A stretch of DNA of 64,000 nucleotides from assembly GCA_031290395.1 (NCBI GenBank), contig JAITNN010000007.1:83100-147099 (forward strand). The letters run 5' to 3'. Numbering within the stretch: position 1 is the first letter of the stretch; each line of letters begins with the position of its first letter. The notes under the pieces were generated by a model, which did no database searches, was not told where the DNA came from, and saw only the letters and a list, made by a program, of their open reading frames with translations. The position numbers and the translations under genes were made by a program. This DNA comes from Mycoplasmataceae bacterium (GTDB lineage Bacteria; Bacillota_I; Bacilli_A; Mycoplasmatales; Mycoplasmoidaceae). This document shows, piece after piece, positions 43,849 through 58,118 of the stretch.

Positions 43849-43904
43849 TAGATATACCTATGCAAGTTTAGATCAATTAACATTATAGATTATAAAAATA
43901 TTTG

Positions 43905-45173
43905 CTAAATGAATAAATTAGCTAATTCAATAATATTGATTCCATCAGATCTCGTATAACTGCCCGTGTTGGTTGTAACGACATTCAATGATTTCAGTAG
44001 TTTCATTTTCTTTTCGTCAACTTTATTTTTTAGATTTTTGAGTGTAGCGGCCCCTTGCTCAATACCCTCGGTTGAGCCTAATTTAATTTCAAAAGCCGAC
44101 CACGAACCGTCCGGTAGTTCAATAATGGCATCTACATCAAACCCATTTGAATCTTTAAAGAAATACACCACCCCATCAATAGCATCAGCATAAATTCTTA
44201 AATCACGAATTGCTAATGATTCAAAAATAAATCCAAAATAATTTTTATCATTCATTAATTTTTCGTAACTCATATCAAGTATTGCTGTAGCAATGGAGGG
44301 ATCAATAAAATATCATTTAGACTTTTCCAGCAGTCTTACACTCGATCTCGCATGTGTTTTCCATGCTTGTAGTTCTTCTAATACATATACTTGTGAAAGC
44401 TGATCAAGATATTTTCTAGTAGTTTTATCTCCATATTCATTATTTTTTTTGTCTATAGACCCGGTTTCGGCTTCCCTACTTAACGTTTTAATGGCTGCTT
44501 GTGTTGCAACATTTCTCGCCAATGCTTTTGTGAGTTCATACATTCTCATAGAATCGGGTGGAGACTTTAATTTACGCATGTCAATATCCACTATATTTTC
44601 TACATATTTTCTAATTACACTTTTAACTTTTTGACCTTTTAGATTAATATATCTCGGCCACCCACCGCGCAAAATCTTATCAACATAAAATTCAAGATTA
44701 CATTTTTGGGTACCGGAGATTTTACATTTAGATTTAAACAAGCTAACAAAATTTACCTCATTTGATGAGTTACCCGATTCGAATAGAGACATCGGCCTCA
44801 AAAATATTTTTGAAATTCGCCCCGCACCAGAATGCATTGTTATGTCGTCGTCTGGTGCCGAAGAACCAGAAAGAATAAATTGACCAAATTGTCTTCTGCT
44901 GTCAATTTCTTGCTTAATGTCGTTAAAAAGCGATGGCAAAAACTGTCATTCATCAATTAAATGTGGTGTCTTACCTTTTAACGCTTCTTCCGTGTTTAAC
45001 TTAACCTTGTCTAGTTCCTTGGTGTTGCCAAGCAATATGCAACTATTTGAGAAATGTATACCGGTTTCTGTTTTGCCAACATCTCTAGGGCCGGCTATTA
45101 ATATTCCTCCGGAAATAGTTAACATTTCTTTAATTTTTTTATCAACTACTCTAGGCAAATAATTGTGTTCCAT
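43905..45173 (-). CDS. ATP-binding protein, AAA_14/DUF4143 type
   Basis: The 422-residue protein has Walker A AGPRDVGKTET near residue 28, a Walker-B-like HLIDEWQFLPSLFNDIK, FILSGSSAP as sensor, RISKIFLRPMSLFES, and a C-terminal domain with DVDAIIELPDGSWSAFEIKLG, a PD-(D/E)xK-like nuclease fold signature (D...E-x-K). This layout is that of the widespread DUF4143 ATPases, of unknown function and often patchily distributed. UGA-Trp codons are present. It stands alone, with a repeated motif in its upstream region. Confidence 0.88.
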
Positions 45174-45214
45174 GCTTACAATTATATTGTTTTATGCTAT
45201 TTTTATAAAAATAA

Positions 45215-45252
45215 TACTCTTTTTTCATAACTTTCACTACTCTTTTTTCATA
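45215..45252. repeat. two 15-bp direct repeats upstream of the DUF4143 gene
   Basis: TACTCTTTTTTCATA occurs at 45215-45229 and again at 45238-45252, a 23-bp period (about two helical turns). On the minus strand the unit reads TATGAAAAAAGAGTA, upstream of the start at 45173. Confidence 0.7.
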
Positions 45253-45316
45253 AAATGTGTCTATTAAACAATTGTTCAAGTACATGAATGTATCTATTTA
45301 TGTGTCGGTTTGAAAA

Positions 45317-47848
45317 TTAATCTTTCAATTGTTCTTCGTTTTCAACCATGTCTGTATCAATTGATGGTGTTGCTAAATCATCTGCGCTATTTTCAGCAGT
45401 AAACATTGTAATGGATTGAACTTTTTCACCTTCATCCACATTCATTAATTTAACACCAGATGTGCTTCTGCCGATTTGACTAACGCTAGATAAAGAAAAT
45501 CTAATCACTTTGCCGGTAGATGTAATCATTAAAGCGTCTTCATCACCCTTGACTGCGCCAACATAAATTAATTTCCCGGTCTTTGGAGTGACTTTTAATG
45601 TTCTAACCCCTTTGGCATTACGTTTAGTCATGCGATATTCTTCTACTGGCGTCAATTTACCAACACCCTTAGCGCCAACCGAAAGAATGAGTGGCCCATC
45701 CGCTGAATTGGATAGCCCTACGATAAGATCTTTTTCTCCTAAATTCATTCCGTGAACTCCAGCAGCAGTTCTACCCATAGTTCGTACTTGGTTTTCTGTA
45801 AATCTAACCATGTTACCATTTGAAGCACCCATATAGATTTCTTGGTCAGCGTGCACTTTAATAACTTTAAATAACTTGTCGCCTTCTTTTAAAGTAATAG
45901 CAATTTTTCCTGATTTATTAATGCGTTCAAATTCTGTTAAATTAGTTTTCTTACTAATACCGTGAATGGTTGTGAAAAATAAATCAGCATTTTGATAATC
46001 ATCTACAGGTAAAATTGACAAGATCTTTTCGCCTTTTTCAATGTTAATAACATTGATAGCGGGAATACCTTTTGCTTGTCTACTGCCTAACGGCACTTGG
46101 TGGCCGCGAATCCGATATACCTTACCTTGATCGGTAAAGAACAATAAGTCTGTATGAGTAGATGCAGCAATAATCTTTTCCACATCATCATCTTCGTGTG
46201 TTTGTAATCCGATCACACCAACGCCGCCACGTCTTTGCACACGGTATGTATCAATTGGTAAACGTTTTAAATAACCACGAGAAGACATGGTAATAATAAC
46301 GTCTTCTACTGGTATTAAATCTTCATCATCAATATCGGCAGTAGCTGATACATCGATGGTAGTTCTTCTTTCATCGCCAAATTTACGTACTAATGCGCTT
46401 AATTCTTCTTCAATAATTTTGACTTGACGGTCATAGTTCTTCAGAATTTCATTTAAATCAATAATAGATGCTTTGAGTTGCAATAACTCTTCTTCAATCT
46501 TTTTTCTCTCTAATCCACTTAAAGATTTTAAACGCATTTCTAAAATAGCTTTAGCTTGTATTTCAGTTAATTTAAAGTTATTCATTAACTTCTTGCATGC
46601 ATCGTCGTTGTCATCTGCTTTGCGAATGATTTCAATAACTTTATCAATGCTGCCTGTAGCAATGTGAAGACCTTCTAGAATGTGTTCTCTTTCTTTGGCT
46701 TTCTTTAAATCAAACTTTACTCTTCGAATTAATACTTGAATCTGATGATTAATATAAATTTGAATTGCTTCTTTAATATTTAAAATTTTTGGTTCGCCAT
46801 TAACTAAAGCCAACATATTAACACTAAAGTTAGTTTGTAACTGTGTGGCTTTAAATAATTGATTCATCAAAACTTCAGGAATCACACCTTTCTTAGTTTC
46901 AATAATAAATCTTAATCCATCTCTAGTTGGTCCTCCGCCTAAGTTGGCAATGCCATCCACCGAACCAGCTGTAACTAGATCGGTAATTTTATTTTCTAAT
47001 GCAGTGGTAGTCACCATGTAAGGGATTTCAGTAATGGTGATTAAATGTTTTCCGTTGGGTAATTCCTTATATGAGTATTTAGCCCTTAACGTTACTGAAC
47101 CTCTACCAGTGTTAAAATAACCATCAATGCCTGAACTACCAACAATTTCTGCTCCCGTTGGAAAATCGGGTCCGTGTAATACCATTTTAATATCATCAAT
47201 GGTACACTCAGGATTGCGTGCCACTATTTTAATAGCCTCCACCAACTCATTTAAGTTGTGTGGTGGAATATTTGTAGCCATACCAACCGCAATACCGCTA
47301 GAACCGTTGCCTAACATATTAGGAAAAGACGCTGGAAGAACTACTGGTTCTATTTCGCTACCGTCATAGTTATCTACAAAATCCACTGAATCCTTTTCAA
47401 GATTCACCATCATTGTGTCTGCTAATTTCGATAAACGAGCTTCCGTATAACGCATCGCCGCAGGGCTATCACCACCAATAGATCCAAAGTTACCATGCCC
47501 ATCAATTAACGGATATCGCATTGAAAATGGTTGTGCCAAACGCGCCATAGTATCATAAGCTGCTGTGTCACCATGTGGGTGATATTTACCAATGACTTCA
47601 CCGACAATACGTGCTGATTTCTTGTGTGGTTTGTCTGAACTCATTCCAAGAGCATACGCTGCATATAAAACACGACGGTGCACTGGTTTAAATCCATCCC
47701 TTGCATCTGGTAATGCACGAGCCACAATAACCGACATTGCATATTCTAGGAAAGATGTCTCTAGTTCTTTAACGATGGCTCGATCATTTAATTTTGTTTT
47801 TGATAGTTGTGAGCGTATTTCTTCAATTGTAATTGTTTTAGTTCCCAT
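45317..47848 (-). CDS. gyrA: DNA gyrase subunit A
   Basis: GyrA carries the DNA cleavage-religation activity of gyrase. The 843-residue protein has [19 protein letters not shown], the [18 protein letters not shown], the catalytic Tyr in [10 protein letters not shown], and a C-terminal beta-pinwheel with GQVYRI-type and QRRGGVGV (GyrA box-like) repeats. In the position of E. coli Ser83 there is Thr; Asp87 is kept. It follows gyrB by 13 bases. Length and domains are normal. Confidence 0.97.
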   Translation of the reverse strand: MGTKTITIEEIRSQLSKTKLNDRAIVKELETSFLEYAMSVIVARALPDARDGFKPVHRRVLYAAYALGMSSDKPHKKSARIVGEVIGKYHPHGDTAAYDTMARLAQPFSMRYPLIDGHGNFGSIGGDSPAAMRYTEARLSKLADTMMVNLEKDSVDFVDNYDGSEIEPVVLPASFPNMLGNGSSGIAVGMATNIPPHNLNELVEAIKIVARNPECTIDDIKMVLHGPDFPTGAEIVGSSGIDGYFNTGRGSVTLRAKYSYKELPNGKHLITITEIPYMVTTTALENKITDLVTAGSVDGIANLGGGPTRDGLRFIIETKKGVIPEVLMNQLFKATQLQTNFSVNMLALVNGEPKILNIKEAIQIYINHQIQVLIRRVKFDLKKAKEREHILEGLHIATGSIDKVIEIIRKADDNDDACKKLMNNFKLTEIQAKAILEMRLKSLSGLERKKIEEELLQLKASIIDLNEILKNYDRQVKIIEEELSALVRKFGDERRTTIDVSATADIDDEDLIPVEDVIITMSSRGYLKRLPIDTYRVQRRGGVGVIGLQTHEDDDVEKIIAASTHTDLLFFTDQGKVYRIRGHQVPLGSRQAKGIPAINVINIEKGEKILSILPVDDYQNADLFFTTIHGISKKTNLTEFERINKSGKIAITLKEGDKLFKVIKVHADQEIYMGASNGNMVRFTENQVRTMGRTAAGVHGMNLGEKDLIVGLSNSADGPLILSVGAKGVGKLTPVEEYRMTKRNAKGVRTLKVTPKTGKLIYVGAVKGDEDALMITSTGKVIRFSLSSVSQIGRSTSGVKLMNVDEGEKVQSITMFTAENSADDLATPSIDTDMVENEEQLKD

Positions 47849-47861
47849 AAAAATCTCCTAA

Positions 47862-49838
47862 TTAAATATCCAAATTCTTCACATATTTAGCGTTTTGTGC
47901 AATAAAGTCTTTCCTTGGTTGCACATCATCACCCATTAAAAAAGAAAAAGTTTGATCGGCTTTAATCGCATCATCAATCGTAACTTTATTTAAAATACGG
48001 TTTTCTGGATCCATTGTGGTTTCCCAAAGTTGTTGAGCATCCATTTCACCAAGACCTTTATATCTTTGAATTGTAAATTTGCTAGTTCCAACTTGTTGTT
48101 TTAAATCTTCTAGCTCTTGATCACTGTATGCATACTTAGTAACCTTGCCACTAATGAATTTGTATAAAGGTGGTTGTGCCGCATACACATGCCCTTGTTC
48201 GATAATGGGTGCCATATAACGGAAAAAGAAAGTTAATAATAAGATTCGAATGTGTGCCCCATCAACATCGGCATCGGTCATAATAATGATCTTGTCGTAA
48301 CGAATTTTGTTTACATCAACTTCTGGCATCACACCTACACCAATTGCTGTAATAAGCGCCATGATTTCTTCATTTTCAAAGATTTTGTTTGTTTTTGCTT
48401 TTTCTACGTTGAGAATTTTTCCTCTTAATGGGAGAATAGCTTGAAATTCATGAGCACGACCTTGTTTGGCACTACCACCCGCTGAATCACCTTCGACAAT
48501 GTATAGTTCGGTTACTGTATTATCTCTAAATTCGCAGTCTGTAAGTTTGCCAGGTAAAGATCCAGAATCAAAAGGGGATTTACGTCGTGTGGCCTCTCTT
48601 GCTTCTTGAGATTTACGTCTAGCTTCTTGTGCTAATAAAACTTTTTTTACAATAAGCGTAGCTTCATCAGGATTTTCTAACATATATTTTTCAAATATGT
48701 CAGATGTGATTTCATTCACAAGAGGACGTACTTCTGTGTTCCCTAATTCACCTTTAGTTTGCCCTTTATATTGTGGGTTAGGGTGCTTAATAGAAACGAT
48801 TGCAGTCAACCCCTCTAATACATCGTCTTTAGTAATTTTTTCATCTGTATCTTTTAAAAATTTCTTTTCAACGGCAAATCGATTCACGATTTTAGTAATT
48901 GCTAATTTAAATCCCTCTTCGTGTGTACCACCTTCTGTGGTGTTGATGTTATTACAGAATGAATAAGTTGAAGGTATATAAGTTTTATTGTATTGAAAAG
49001 CAACTTCTACTTTAATACTATAAATTGTTTCTTTCCCTTCGGCTGGTGCTTTCACCGATTTTTCTTGTTCACCATAAACTATTGCGGGTACCATTACTTC
49101 TTTATCTCTATTTAAATCGGCAATATATTGTTTTAAACCACCTTCGTAGTTTCATTCATCTTTAGTCCCTTGCAGTTTATCATCAAAAATAATACGAACA
49201 CCTTTATTTAAGTAAGCTAATTGTTGCAAACGATCTGCAATGGTTTGGTGATCAAATGGGAATTTTTCCATAATCGAGAAGTCTGGATAAAATTCAATTG
49301 TTGTCCCAGTTTTCTTGTCAGTAATATCACCAATTATTTTTAAAGGTTTAATGTTGTGACCATTTTTAGTGTCGTGATATTTGTCTTTATTATCAAATTC
49401 AATAAAATGAATTTTACCTTCACGACAAACTCAAACTTTCATCCACAAACTTAAAGCATTAACAACAGATGCACCAACACCGTGCAACCCACCAGATACT
49501 TTATATGTTTCATTATCAAATTTACCGCCAGCGTGCAATTCACACAAAGCAGTTTCTACTCCTGATAACCCATTATCTTGAAGCCCAACTGGAATTCCAC
49601 GACCGTCATCGTCCACAATAATTGTGCCTTCTCTTGTGAGAGTTACAATTACTCTAGAAGCAAAACCTGCCATTGCTTCGTCGATAGAGTTATCAACAAT
49701 TTCTCACACCATGTGGTGCAAACCTTTAGAATTTGTATCACCAATATACATGCCTGGTCGAATACGAACTGGCTCCAATCCTTTTAGGATGGTAATTTTT
49801 GCATAACTATCTTTTTTTTGTTTTACTTCTTCTGACAT
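47862..49838 (-). CDS. gyrB: DNA gyrase subunit B
   Basis: GyrB provides ATPase activity for supercoiling. The 658-residue reading has the GHKL fold motifs [33 protein letters not shown], and the TOPRIM motifs [15 protein letters not shown] and [12 protein letters not shown], ending with the EWAT-free [19 protein letters not shown] segment. One base separates its ATG from the yaaA stop. AAAGGAA precedes the start. Confidence 0.97.
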
Positions 49839-49839
49839 A

Positions 49840-50061
49840 TTATTCCTTTATTGTCTTAACCACAAATTCTTGTTCATTAATTTTTATAGTATCTTCGCTA
49901 CGCAATTTTTTTCCGCGTCTTTTTTCTAAATTTTCATTTACTAAAACATTAGTATTTAATAAAAAATAGCGAGCTTCACCACCATTATTGATAATTTTAG
50001 TTAACTTTAAGAATTGCCCTAAAGTTATGAAATCATTTTTAATAGTAATAAAAGTCGCCAT
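49840..50061 (-). CDS. yaaA: S4-domain RNA-binding protein YaaA/RlbA
   Basis: The 73-residue protein is one S4 domain: [24 protein letters not shown], then [21 protein letters not shown], the alpha-L-like RNA-binding core. Its place between dnaN and gyrB matches YaaA of Firmicutes, where recF normally sits between yaaA and gyrB; recF is absent here. ATG 50061 is preferred over 50070 because the protein then starts at the first strand. Confidence 0.88.
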   Translation of the reverse strand: MATFITIKNDFITLGQFLKLTKIINNGGEARYFLLNTNVLVNENLEKRRGKKLRSEDTIKINEQEFVVKTIKE

Positions 50062-50070
50062 TGGATCCAA

Positions 50071-50256
50071 TAAAAATTATGCACATATTATATCAATAAT
50101 ATGTACGCATACATTTTTTTCATTGAATTTAAGACATTTTTAAGAAAAATGAATAAAAAGTATGTATTTATGTTAAAAGCGACAAACAAAGGGGTTTTTA
50201 TCGTCACCAGAGGCATTATATTTATATATTACCTATAGGTACGGTCTATTTTTGTA
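50071..50256. other. intergenic region between dnaN and yaaA
   Basis: About 190 AT-rich bases between the dnaN stop and the yaaA start. I see imperfect inverted repeats (CATATTAT with ATAATATG near 50092-50113) but no gene, no clear DnaA box and no strong terminator. Confidence 0.4.
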
Positions 50257-51369
50257 TTAAATAATGCGAATTGGAAGTATTAAAGATGTGTAATTTGGAT
50301 TTTTAGCATCTTTTATAAAAAATGGTTTGTTGCTTTCGGTAAATTCAAATAAAACATCTGAATCATCAATATTTTTGATTAAATCCATTAAATATTTCAC
50401 ATTAAATGAAACGTTAATTGGAGATCCTGTGTAGTTCGTAATTGGTATTTCTTCATAAGAACTACCATATTCAATACTTCGACAACTAATTTTGATTAAA
50501 TTATTTGTTATATTACAAAGAATTGATGGTTTCTTTTCTGCACTAGCTAAAACTATACCTCGTTCAATTGCATTTAACAATTCTTGTTTATTGATTGAAA
50601 ACTGAAATTGTTGAGGTGCTTCAATTGCTTTAATTGCTGATGGGTAGTCCCCTTCAATCAAACGACAGTTAAATAATGTTTGTTGGATTTGAATAATAAG
50701 CTGTTTGTTTTGTAAATAAAATATTACTTCTTGATCTTTATTAATTAATTCTGTGATGTTTCTTAAATTTTCTACACTAACAATTATTTTAAATTTTTCT
50801 CCAATAAAAGAAGTTTTTAAATAAGACAAGTGGTGTCCGTCTGTCCCAACACACTCTACAAAGCCTTCTAACCTAGTAGAATCAAACAAAATACCATTTA
50901 GTGGGGTAGATCTATCTAAAAGTAAATTCGTGGTGTTAATAAGCTTATTAGTGATATTTTTTAAAAACGAACTATCAATATTAATTTTTGTTCAATTGTC
51001 ATAATTAAAATTAATTGATGGATAACCAACATCATCCAACAAGTTAATATCAGAAGAAAATTTATTGGTAGATATTCTTATGATGGAATTATCAATTACT
51101 TCAAAACTAACATTAGATTCTTTTAATTTACTAACGATGTTGAATAATAATTTTCCTCTAATTAAAATTTTACCTTCTTTAAGAATATCAGCATCTTCAC
51201 ATTGTGCATGTATGGAAAGATTATTATTAGAACTAATAACAGTAAGTTTTTTGTTTTTGCACTCAATTAGAATGCCGGTTAAAACAGGATTGATATTTGA
51301 ATTATCAACGATGTTAGTTGGTAGTTTTAACAAGTTTAAGAATTTTGTTTTATCGATTGTGAATTTCAT
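50257..51369 (-). CDS. dnaN: DNA polymerase III beta subunit (sliding clamp)
   Basis: The 370-residue protein starts MKFTIDKTKFLNLL, has three repeated clamp domains and ends in LILPIRII, the conserved PxR end that closes the peptide-binding groove (compare LPMRL of other species). One UGA-Trp joins its two open parts. It follows dnaA across 127 bp containing the candidate origin. Confidence 0.95.
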
Positions 51370-51496
51370 AGTGTGTTTTATTGTATATTTAATTTAATTT
51401 ATTTTAACTTTATTATTATAGGAGTTGTGGGTTTAGTGGGTTTAGTTGTTTTACTCTCTTATTTTTCCCCACAACGATTCCCACAGAAAACCCACA
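51370..51496. other. candidate oriC between dnaA and dnaN
   Basis: Three 9-mers of the form xxxCCCACA lie at 51465-51473, 51477-51485 and 51488-51496, 12 and 11 bp apart, resembling degenerate DnaA boxes (TTATCCACA). Two further CCCAC-type elements are inverted at 51425-51440. The other side of the region (51373-51420) is almost pure A/T, suitable as an unwinding element. No perfect DnaA box is present. Confidence 0.5.
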
Positions 51497-52852
51497 CTAC
51501 ATCTTTTTATATAAGTTAGTGATGTAGGACTGTAAATTTTCATCTTTTTTTAATGCTTTTTCAATTTTTTCCACAGCCTCAATGACGGTTGTGTGGTGTC
51601 TGCCAAAGAATGTGCCGATCTGCTCAAATGGCATATTAAATTTATGTCTTAATGCATGCATGCAAATACTCCTTACTTGCGTGATTTGTTTGTTTCTTAC
51701 TTTAGATTTTACTAAATCTACATTCACATTGTAAGCACGACTAATTTGTTCAATCACTAGATTAGGATCTATATCAAATCCTTTTTGGATTCAATTTTCT
51801 TCCTGTTCTTTTTCAATATACTTCTGGATGATTTCAGGGGTAATGATAGCATTGGGCGGCAAATTATTAAGTGCATAAAACAAAATACGGTGCAAATAAC
51901 CTTCCAATTGTCTGACATCTCTTGGGTTTCTGTGAACAATATATTGGATAGAATCCTTGCTAAAAATAAAACCACCGCTGACATCCTTTATTTTTTGTTC
52001 CAAAATATTGGTCATAGCTGTCAAATCAGGATTGCTAATTTTAATAGTTAATCCAGAAACAAACCGCGATTTGATTCTTTCTTCAAAACGTTCCAAATAC
52101 ACCGGGGGTTTATCACTAGTCATAATAATGATTTTACCCTCCGAGACATTTGAATTGAAAATGTTAAAAAATATCTCATTCATTTTCTCTTTTTTGGCTA
52201 AAAATTGTATATCATCCATCAACAAAAGATCATAAGATTGATATTTAGATTTTATATCTTCTATCGCACTTCCACCCTTAGAAAATGCGTTGTATACTTC
52301 CCTAATAAATTCATCTGTTGTTATATAACGCACATTTTTTTCTGGGTGTAGTTTTAAAAATTCATTACCAATAGAATAAAGTAAGTGAGTTTTACCCAAC
52401 CCCACACCACCGCTAATAAAAATAGGGTTTCAATATACTTGTTTGAAAATTGATTGAGCAGCGTTATAGGCAGATTTGTTAAATTCACTTACGATAAAAT
52501 TATCAAAAGTGTAGTTTTTATTAACGCTAGTGTGGGTGTTGAGCAAAGTTGGAGCGGTAGCAATCTTTGTAATTGGTAAAACTTCATCTTTTACTTTGAA
52601 AATAATTTCAAAATTGCCTTTTGATGATTCGTTTAATGCTTGTGACACTGGCTTTAAAAAATCATTAGTCAATACTTGTTTGGCAAATACATTTTTAACA
52701 TTTAAAATAACTTGATTACCAATTACTTTATCAAATTCTAAAGTATTAATAAATTCATTTCAAAATGCATCGTTGTTTACAATGGACTTTAGGGCAACCT
52801 TAGTCTTTATTAAAGATTGGTTAATTAATTTATTCTCAATTTGTTCGGCCAT
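51497..52852 (-). CDS. dnaA: chromosomal replication initiator DnaA
   Basis: The 451-residue protein has a divergent N-terminal domain I, a linker, AAA+ domain III with GGVGLGKTHLL and LLMDDIQFL, and domain IV ending with the DNA-binding signature GTFFGRHHTTVIEA. Several UGA-Trp codons occur. The gene is divergent from rpmH, the common arrangement at bacterial origins. Confidence 0.97.
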
Positions 52853-52908
52853 AATGGGGATATATTTATAAAATAAAAAACTATTATTTGTGATGAAATT
52901 AATATCTA

Positions 52909-52914
52909 TATAAT
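52909..52914 (+). promoter_or_regulatory. -10 element of the rpmH operon
   Basis: TATAAT ends 8 bases before the rpmH ATG. The intervening TAGGGGCT could serve as a very short leader with a weak Shine-Dalgarno. Confidence 0.5.
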
Positions 52915-52922
52915 TAGGGGCT

Positions 52923-53069
52923 ATGAAAAGAACATATCAACCCAACAAAGCACGAAGAGCTAAAAAGCATGGTTTTTTGTCTAGATCTGCAACAAGAAAA
53001 GGCAAGAAAACATTGGCTAGGAGACGTTTAAAAGGTCGTCATAAACTCTCAGTGTCCGATGAAAAATAA
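52923..53069 (+). CDS. rpmH: 50S ribosomal protein L34
   Basis: The 48-residue basic protein starts [18 protein letters not shown] and continues through [18 protein letters not shown], the L34 signature. It overlaps the rnpA start by 11 bp, the usual rpmH-rnpA-yidC order. Confidence 0.97.
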   Translation: MKRTYQPNKARRAKKHGFLSRSATRKGKKTLARRRLKGRHKLSVSDEK

Positions 53070-53394
53070 AGACATTGCTGTTTTAAAAAAATCTGCCGAT
53101 TTTGCTAAAATTGTGGAAAAGCACTCCGTTTTTAATAACGTTATTTTTAAAATCAAAGCTACACCCAATAATTTAAATAAATTACGTTTTGGGTTGGCTG
53201 TTAATAAAAAGAATTTCCCCACAGCAGTTGCTAGGAATTTAATTAAAAGACAAATGAGACAATTCATTCAACAAATTTCAAACATTAAACATGTAGATAT
53301 GATTGTTGTGGTTAAAAGCAACTACCTTAATAACAAGTATGAAACTAATAAAAAATTCTTTAATGAAGTATATAATTTAGTCCACTTTAAATAA
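53059..53394 (+). CDS. rnpA: ribonuclease P protein component
   Basis: RnpA assists the RNase P RNA in 5' tRNA processing. The 111-residue basic protein has [20 protein letters not shown] followed by RQMRQF, the RNR motif of the family (here [10 protein letters not shown]). The start lies inside rpmH. Confidence 0.93.
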   Translation: MKNKDIAVLKKSADFAKIVEKHSVFNNVIFKIKATPNNLNKLRFGLAVNKKNFPTAVARNLIKRQMRQFIQQISNIKHVDMIVVVKSNYLNNKYETNKKFFNEVYNLVHFK

Positions 53395-53399
53395 TAATC

Positions 53400-54539
53400 A
53401 TGAGTACCAAACCAGCATTTTCTTTTTCAACCAGTGCTAACGGTAATGTAACCGCTAGTCCTTTTTGAGTTAAACCCGCCGGTAAATCTGGCACTGCTAA
53501 AAAAGTGTGAAAGCAAATTTGAAAATGGTCTAAATTGGCTTTATTTGCTTTCTTTATGGTGATGGGTCTATGAGGTTGCTTTCAAACCATGTGAGATGGC
53601 TCTGTAGCTACTAATGCGGGTATTGGCGCCGGATTAGAATTTGGGTTTCCGTTCGGTCAAACAGGTGATTGAAGGTATGATGTAGCCGGAGCGGCTGGGC
53701 AACAATATCATACTTTTAGTGAATGAACCATGGCTTACGGACCGTTCTATGGGTTGTTTGTGTATCCTGGGGCAACATTAGTATTGAATTTTATGTATGC
53801 TACTAGAGAATGGATTGGTGGGTTGAATGCGTTACTTTCTATTTTTATCTTGTTATTAATTATTAGAGCACTCTCAATCGCCGTTACTTTAAGGTCTACT
53901 TTACAAAGCGAAAGAATGTCTGAAGTGCAAGGAAAAATTTCGGAAATTAATGCCAAATATAAAGATTTAAAAGATATGGCGTCCAAGCAAAAGAAGCAAC
54001 AAGAAACTATGGAAATCTATAAAAAATATAAGATTAAACCATTTGCTGCTTTTGAGCAAATGTTTATTACATTGCCAATTTTCTTAATCGTATATCGTGT
54101 TGTAACTATTGTTCGCCCATTAAAAGCCACTAGCTTATTTGGTATTTGAGGATTTGGTATGACACCGCTAAGCCAAATATTTAGTAGCGAATTTACACAT
54201 ATGGGTTGGACATTTATATTCTTCTTATTATTAGTAATTCCTGCGCAGTTCTTGTCAATGAAATTACCACAACGTTGAGCAAGACAGCGTAATAAAAATG
54301 CTGTAGCAACAAGCGACAAAGGGAACAAACAACAAAAACGTATGCGTATGTTTCAAACAGTGTTTGCTGGTGTTATGGGCGTGATTGTGGCGTTTACTGC
54401 TGTTGGCGTCGGTGTGTATTGGTTTATGAATGCACTATTCTCATTAGGACAATCTTATTTAATGCATCGCATTATTTTAAGAAATAGACGCAAAGGTGGC
54501 AAGCTAGAATCACGGCTTGCGGCCCTTGGTCTAGACTAA
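53400..54539 (+). CDS. yidC: membrane protein insertase YidC
   Basis: The 379-residue protein has an N-terminal helix, an external loop of about 75 residues, and the YidC/Oxa1 core: YGLFVYPG, the loop with [33 protein letters not shown], and final helices with [15 protein letters not shown]. It inserts membrane proteins with or without SecYEG. It has no lipobox Cys at the first helix, unlike SpoIIIJ of Bacillus. ATG of rsmA follows directly. Confidence 0.92.
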
Positions 54540-55323
54540 ATGGGTAAACAAAGCACATATTTTGCTATTAAGAATTTTTTCCCTTCTAAAAAAATGGGAC
54601 AAAATTTTTTAATAGATGAAAATATTGCTCAAAAGATTGCAAAATTAGTTGACAAAGATTGTTTTGATGCCATTATAGAAGTTGGACCCGGCGGTGGTAT
54701 CTTAACAAAATTTCTAGTACTTTATAACAAACCATTAATCGCAATTGAATTAGACAAACGGTTGGCAAGCACATTACACAACCAATTTAGAAAATATCAA
54801 AATCTAGAAATTGTAAATGATGATGTACTCAAAATTGATTTGATAAAACTTGCACACCATTATGTCAACCCCGTATTATTATCCAATTTACCATATTCTA
54901 TTAGCTCCCCCATGATTTTAAAATTTCTTAAACAAGATAAAATTAAGACTTTTTATTGCATGTTGCAAAAAGAAATGGTAGATCGTATTATTGCCAAACC
55001 CGGTAGTAAGGGCTATAATGCTTTTACGGTTTTAGTGAGTTGACATGCAACAGTGGTTTCATTGATGAATGTATCACCACAAGCGTTTGCCCCGCCACCA
55101 AAAGTTTATTCAAATGTTGTAGAAATTTGTAGGAATAATATACCATACGACGAACGGTTTGGCAGGTTTTTAAAATTGTGCTTTTCCTTCAAACGCAAGA
55201 CATTGGTAAATAATTTAAAACACCATTTTACTATTGAACGAATTATTGACGTGTTGAACACTTTAAATAAAAGTGCTAATATAAGAGCCGAAGCGTTAAT
55301 ACCACAAGAGTTATTTAAACTAT

Positions 55324-55340
<17 letters not shown>
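54540..55340 (+). CDS. rsmA: 16S rRNA dimethyladenosine transferase (KsgA)
   Basis: RsmA dimethylates two adjacent adenosines in the 3' hairpin of 16S rRNA. The 266-residue protein has KKMGQNFLID, the SAM motif VGPGGGILTKF, AIELDK and the catalytic SNLPYSISSPM. Normal length. The end overlaps ispE by 17 bp. Confidence 0.95.
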
Positions 55341-57512
<2,172 letters not shown>

Positions 57513-57514
57513 AA

Positions 57515-58093
57515 ATGAAAGTATTGTTAATAAATGGTAGTCCGCAAAAGAACGGTAATACCAAAGCTGCATTAAAAATTATGCAAGAAGTGTTCGAACA
57601 AAATAAAGTGGATGTAGAAATTTTGCAACTTGGCGGTATTAATATACACGGCTGTAGTGGTTGTAGGACTTGTTGAAAAACTAAAAATAAAAAATGTGTG
57701 TTAAATGACGATCTTACACCAATTATGGACAAGTGTTTTCAAAACGATGTTGGGGCAATAGTGATTGGCTCCCCAACATACTTTGCTAATGTTACTACCG
57801 AAGTCAAAGCTTTCATTGATCGAGTTGGATTTGTAGCAAAAGCTAACGATGGCATTTTAAAAGATAAAATTGGAGCACCCGTTGTAATCCACCGCCGCGC
57901 AGGGGCGACTTTCGCGTACAGCGCAATCAATTATTTTTTTGGCATTAACGAAATGCCCATTGCAACATCCATATATTGAAATCTTGGTGTGGCTAGAAAA
58001 CCTGGCGATTTGGGAAGGGATGAAGAGGGTGTTCAAACATTCCAAAAATTGACACAAAACATTATTGGACTTCTAAATAAAATCAAGATTTAA
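57515..58093 (+). CDS. NAD(P)H-dependent FMN reductase / iron-sulfur flavoprotein type
   Basis: The 192-residue flavodoxin-fold protein starts VLLINGSPQKNGNTKAAL (FMN phosphate loop) and carries IHGCSGCRTCWKTKNKKC, a compact Cys cluster of the iron-sulfur-flavoprotein group, then IGSPTYFANVTTEVKAFIDR. Proteins of this group reduce FMN, quinones or reactive oxygen species. Whether an Fe-S cluster is bound is unclear. It ends the rpmH-to-gltX run. Confidence 0.85.
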
Positions 58094-58104
58094 GACTTGA
58101 TTTT
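58080..58104 (+). terminator. hairpin terminator after the FMN reductase gene
   Basis: An 8-bp stem AAATCAAG/CTTGATTT with an 8-base loop includes the stop codon and is followed by one further T, then CGG. It is a weak terminator; the next gene has its own promoter. Confidence 0.5.
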
Positions 58105-58118
58105 CGGTGCAAAAATAG

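Noticed and set aside
49831..49842. recF expected between yaaA and gyrB
   Set aside because: Only one base separates the two genes, so recF is absent from this position.
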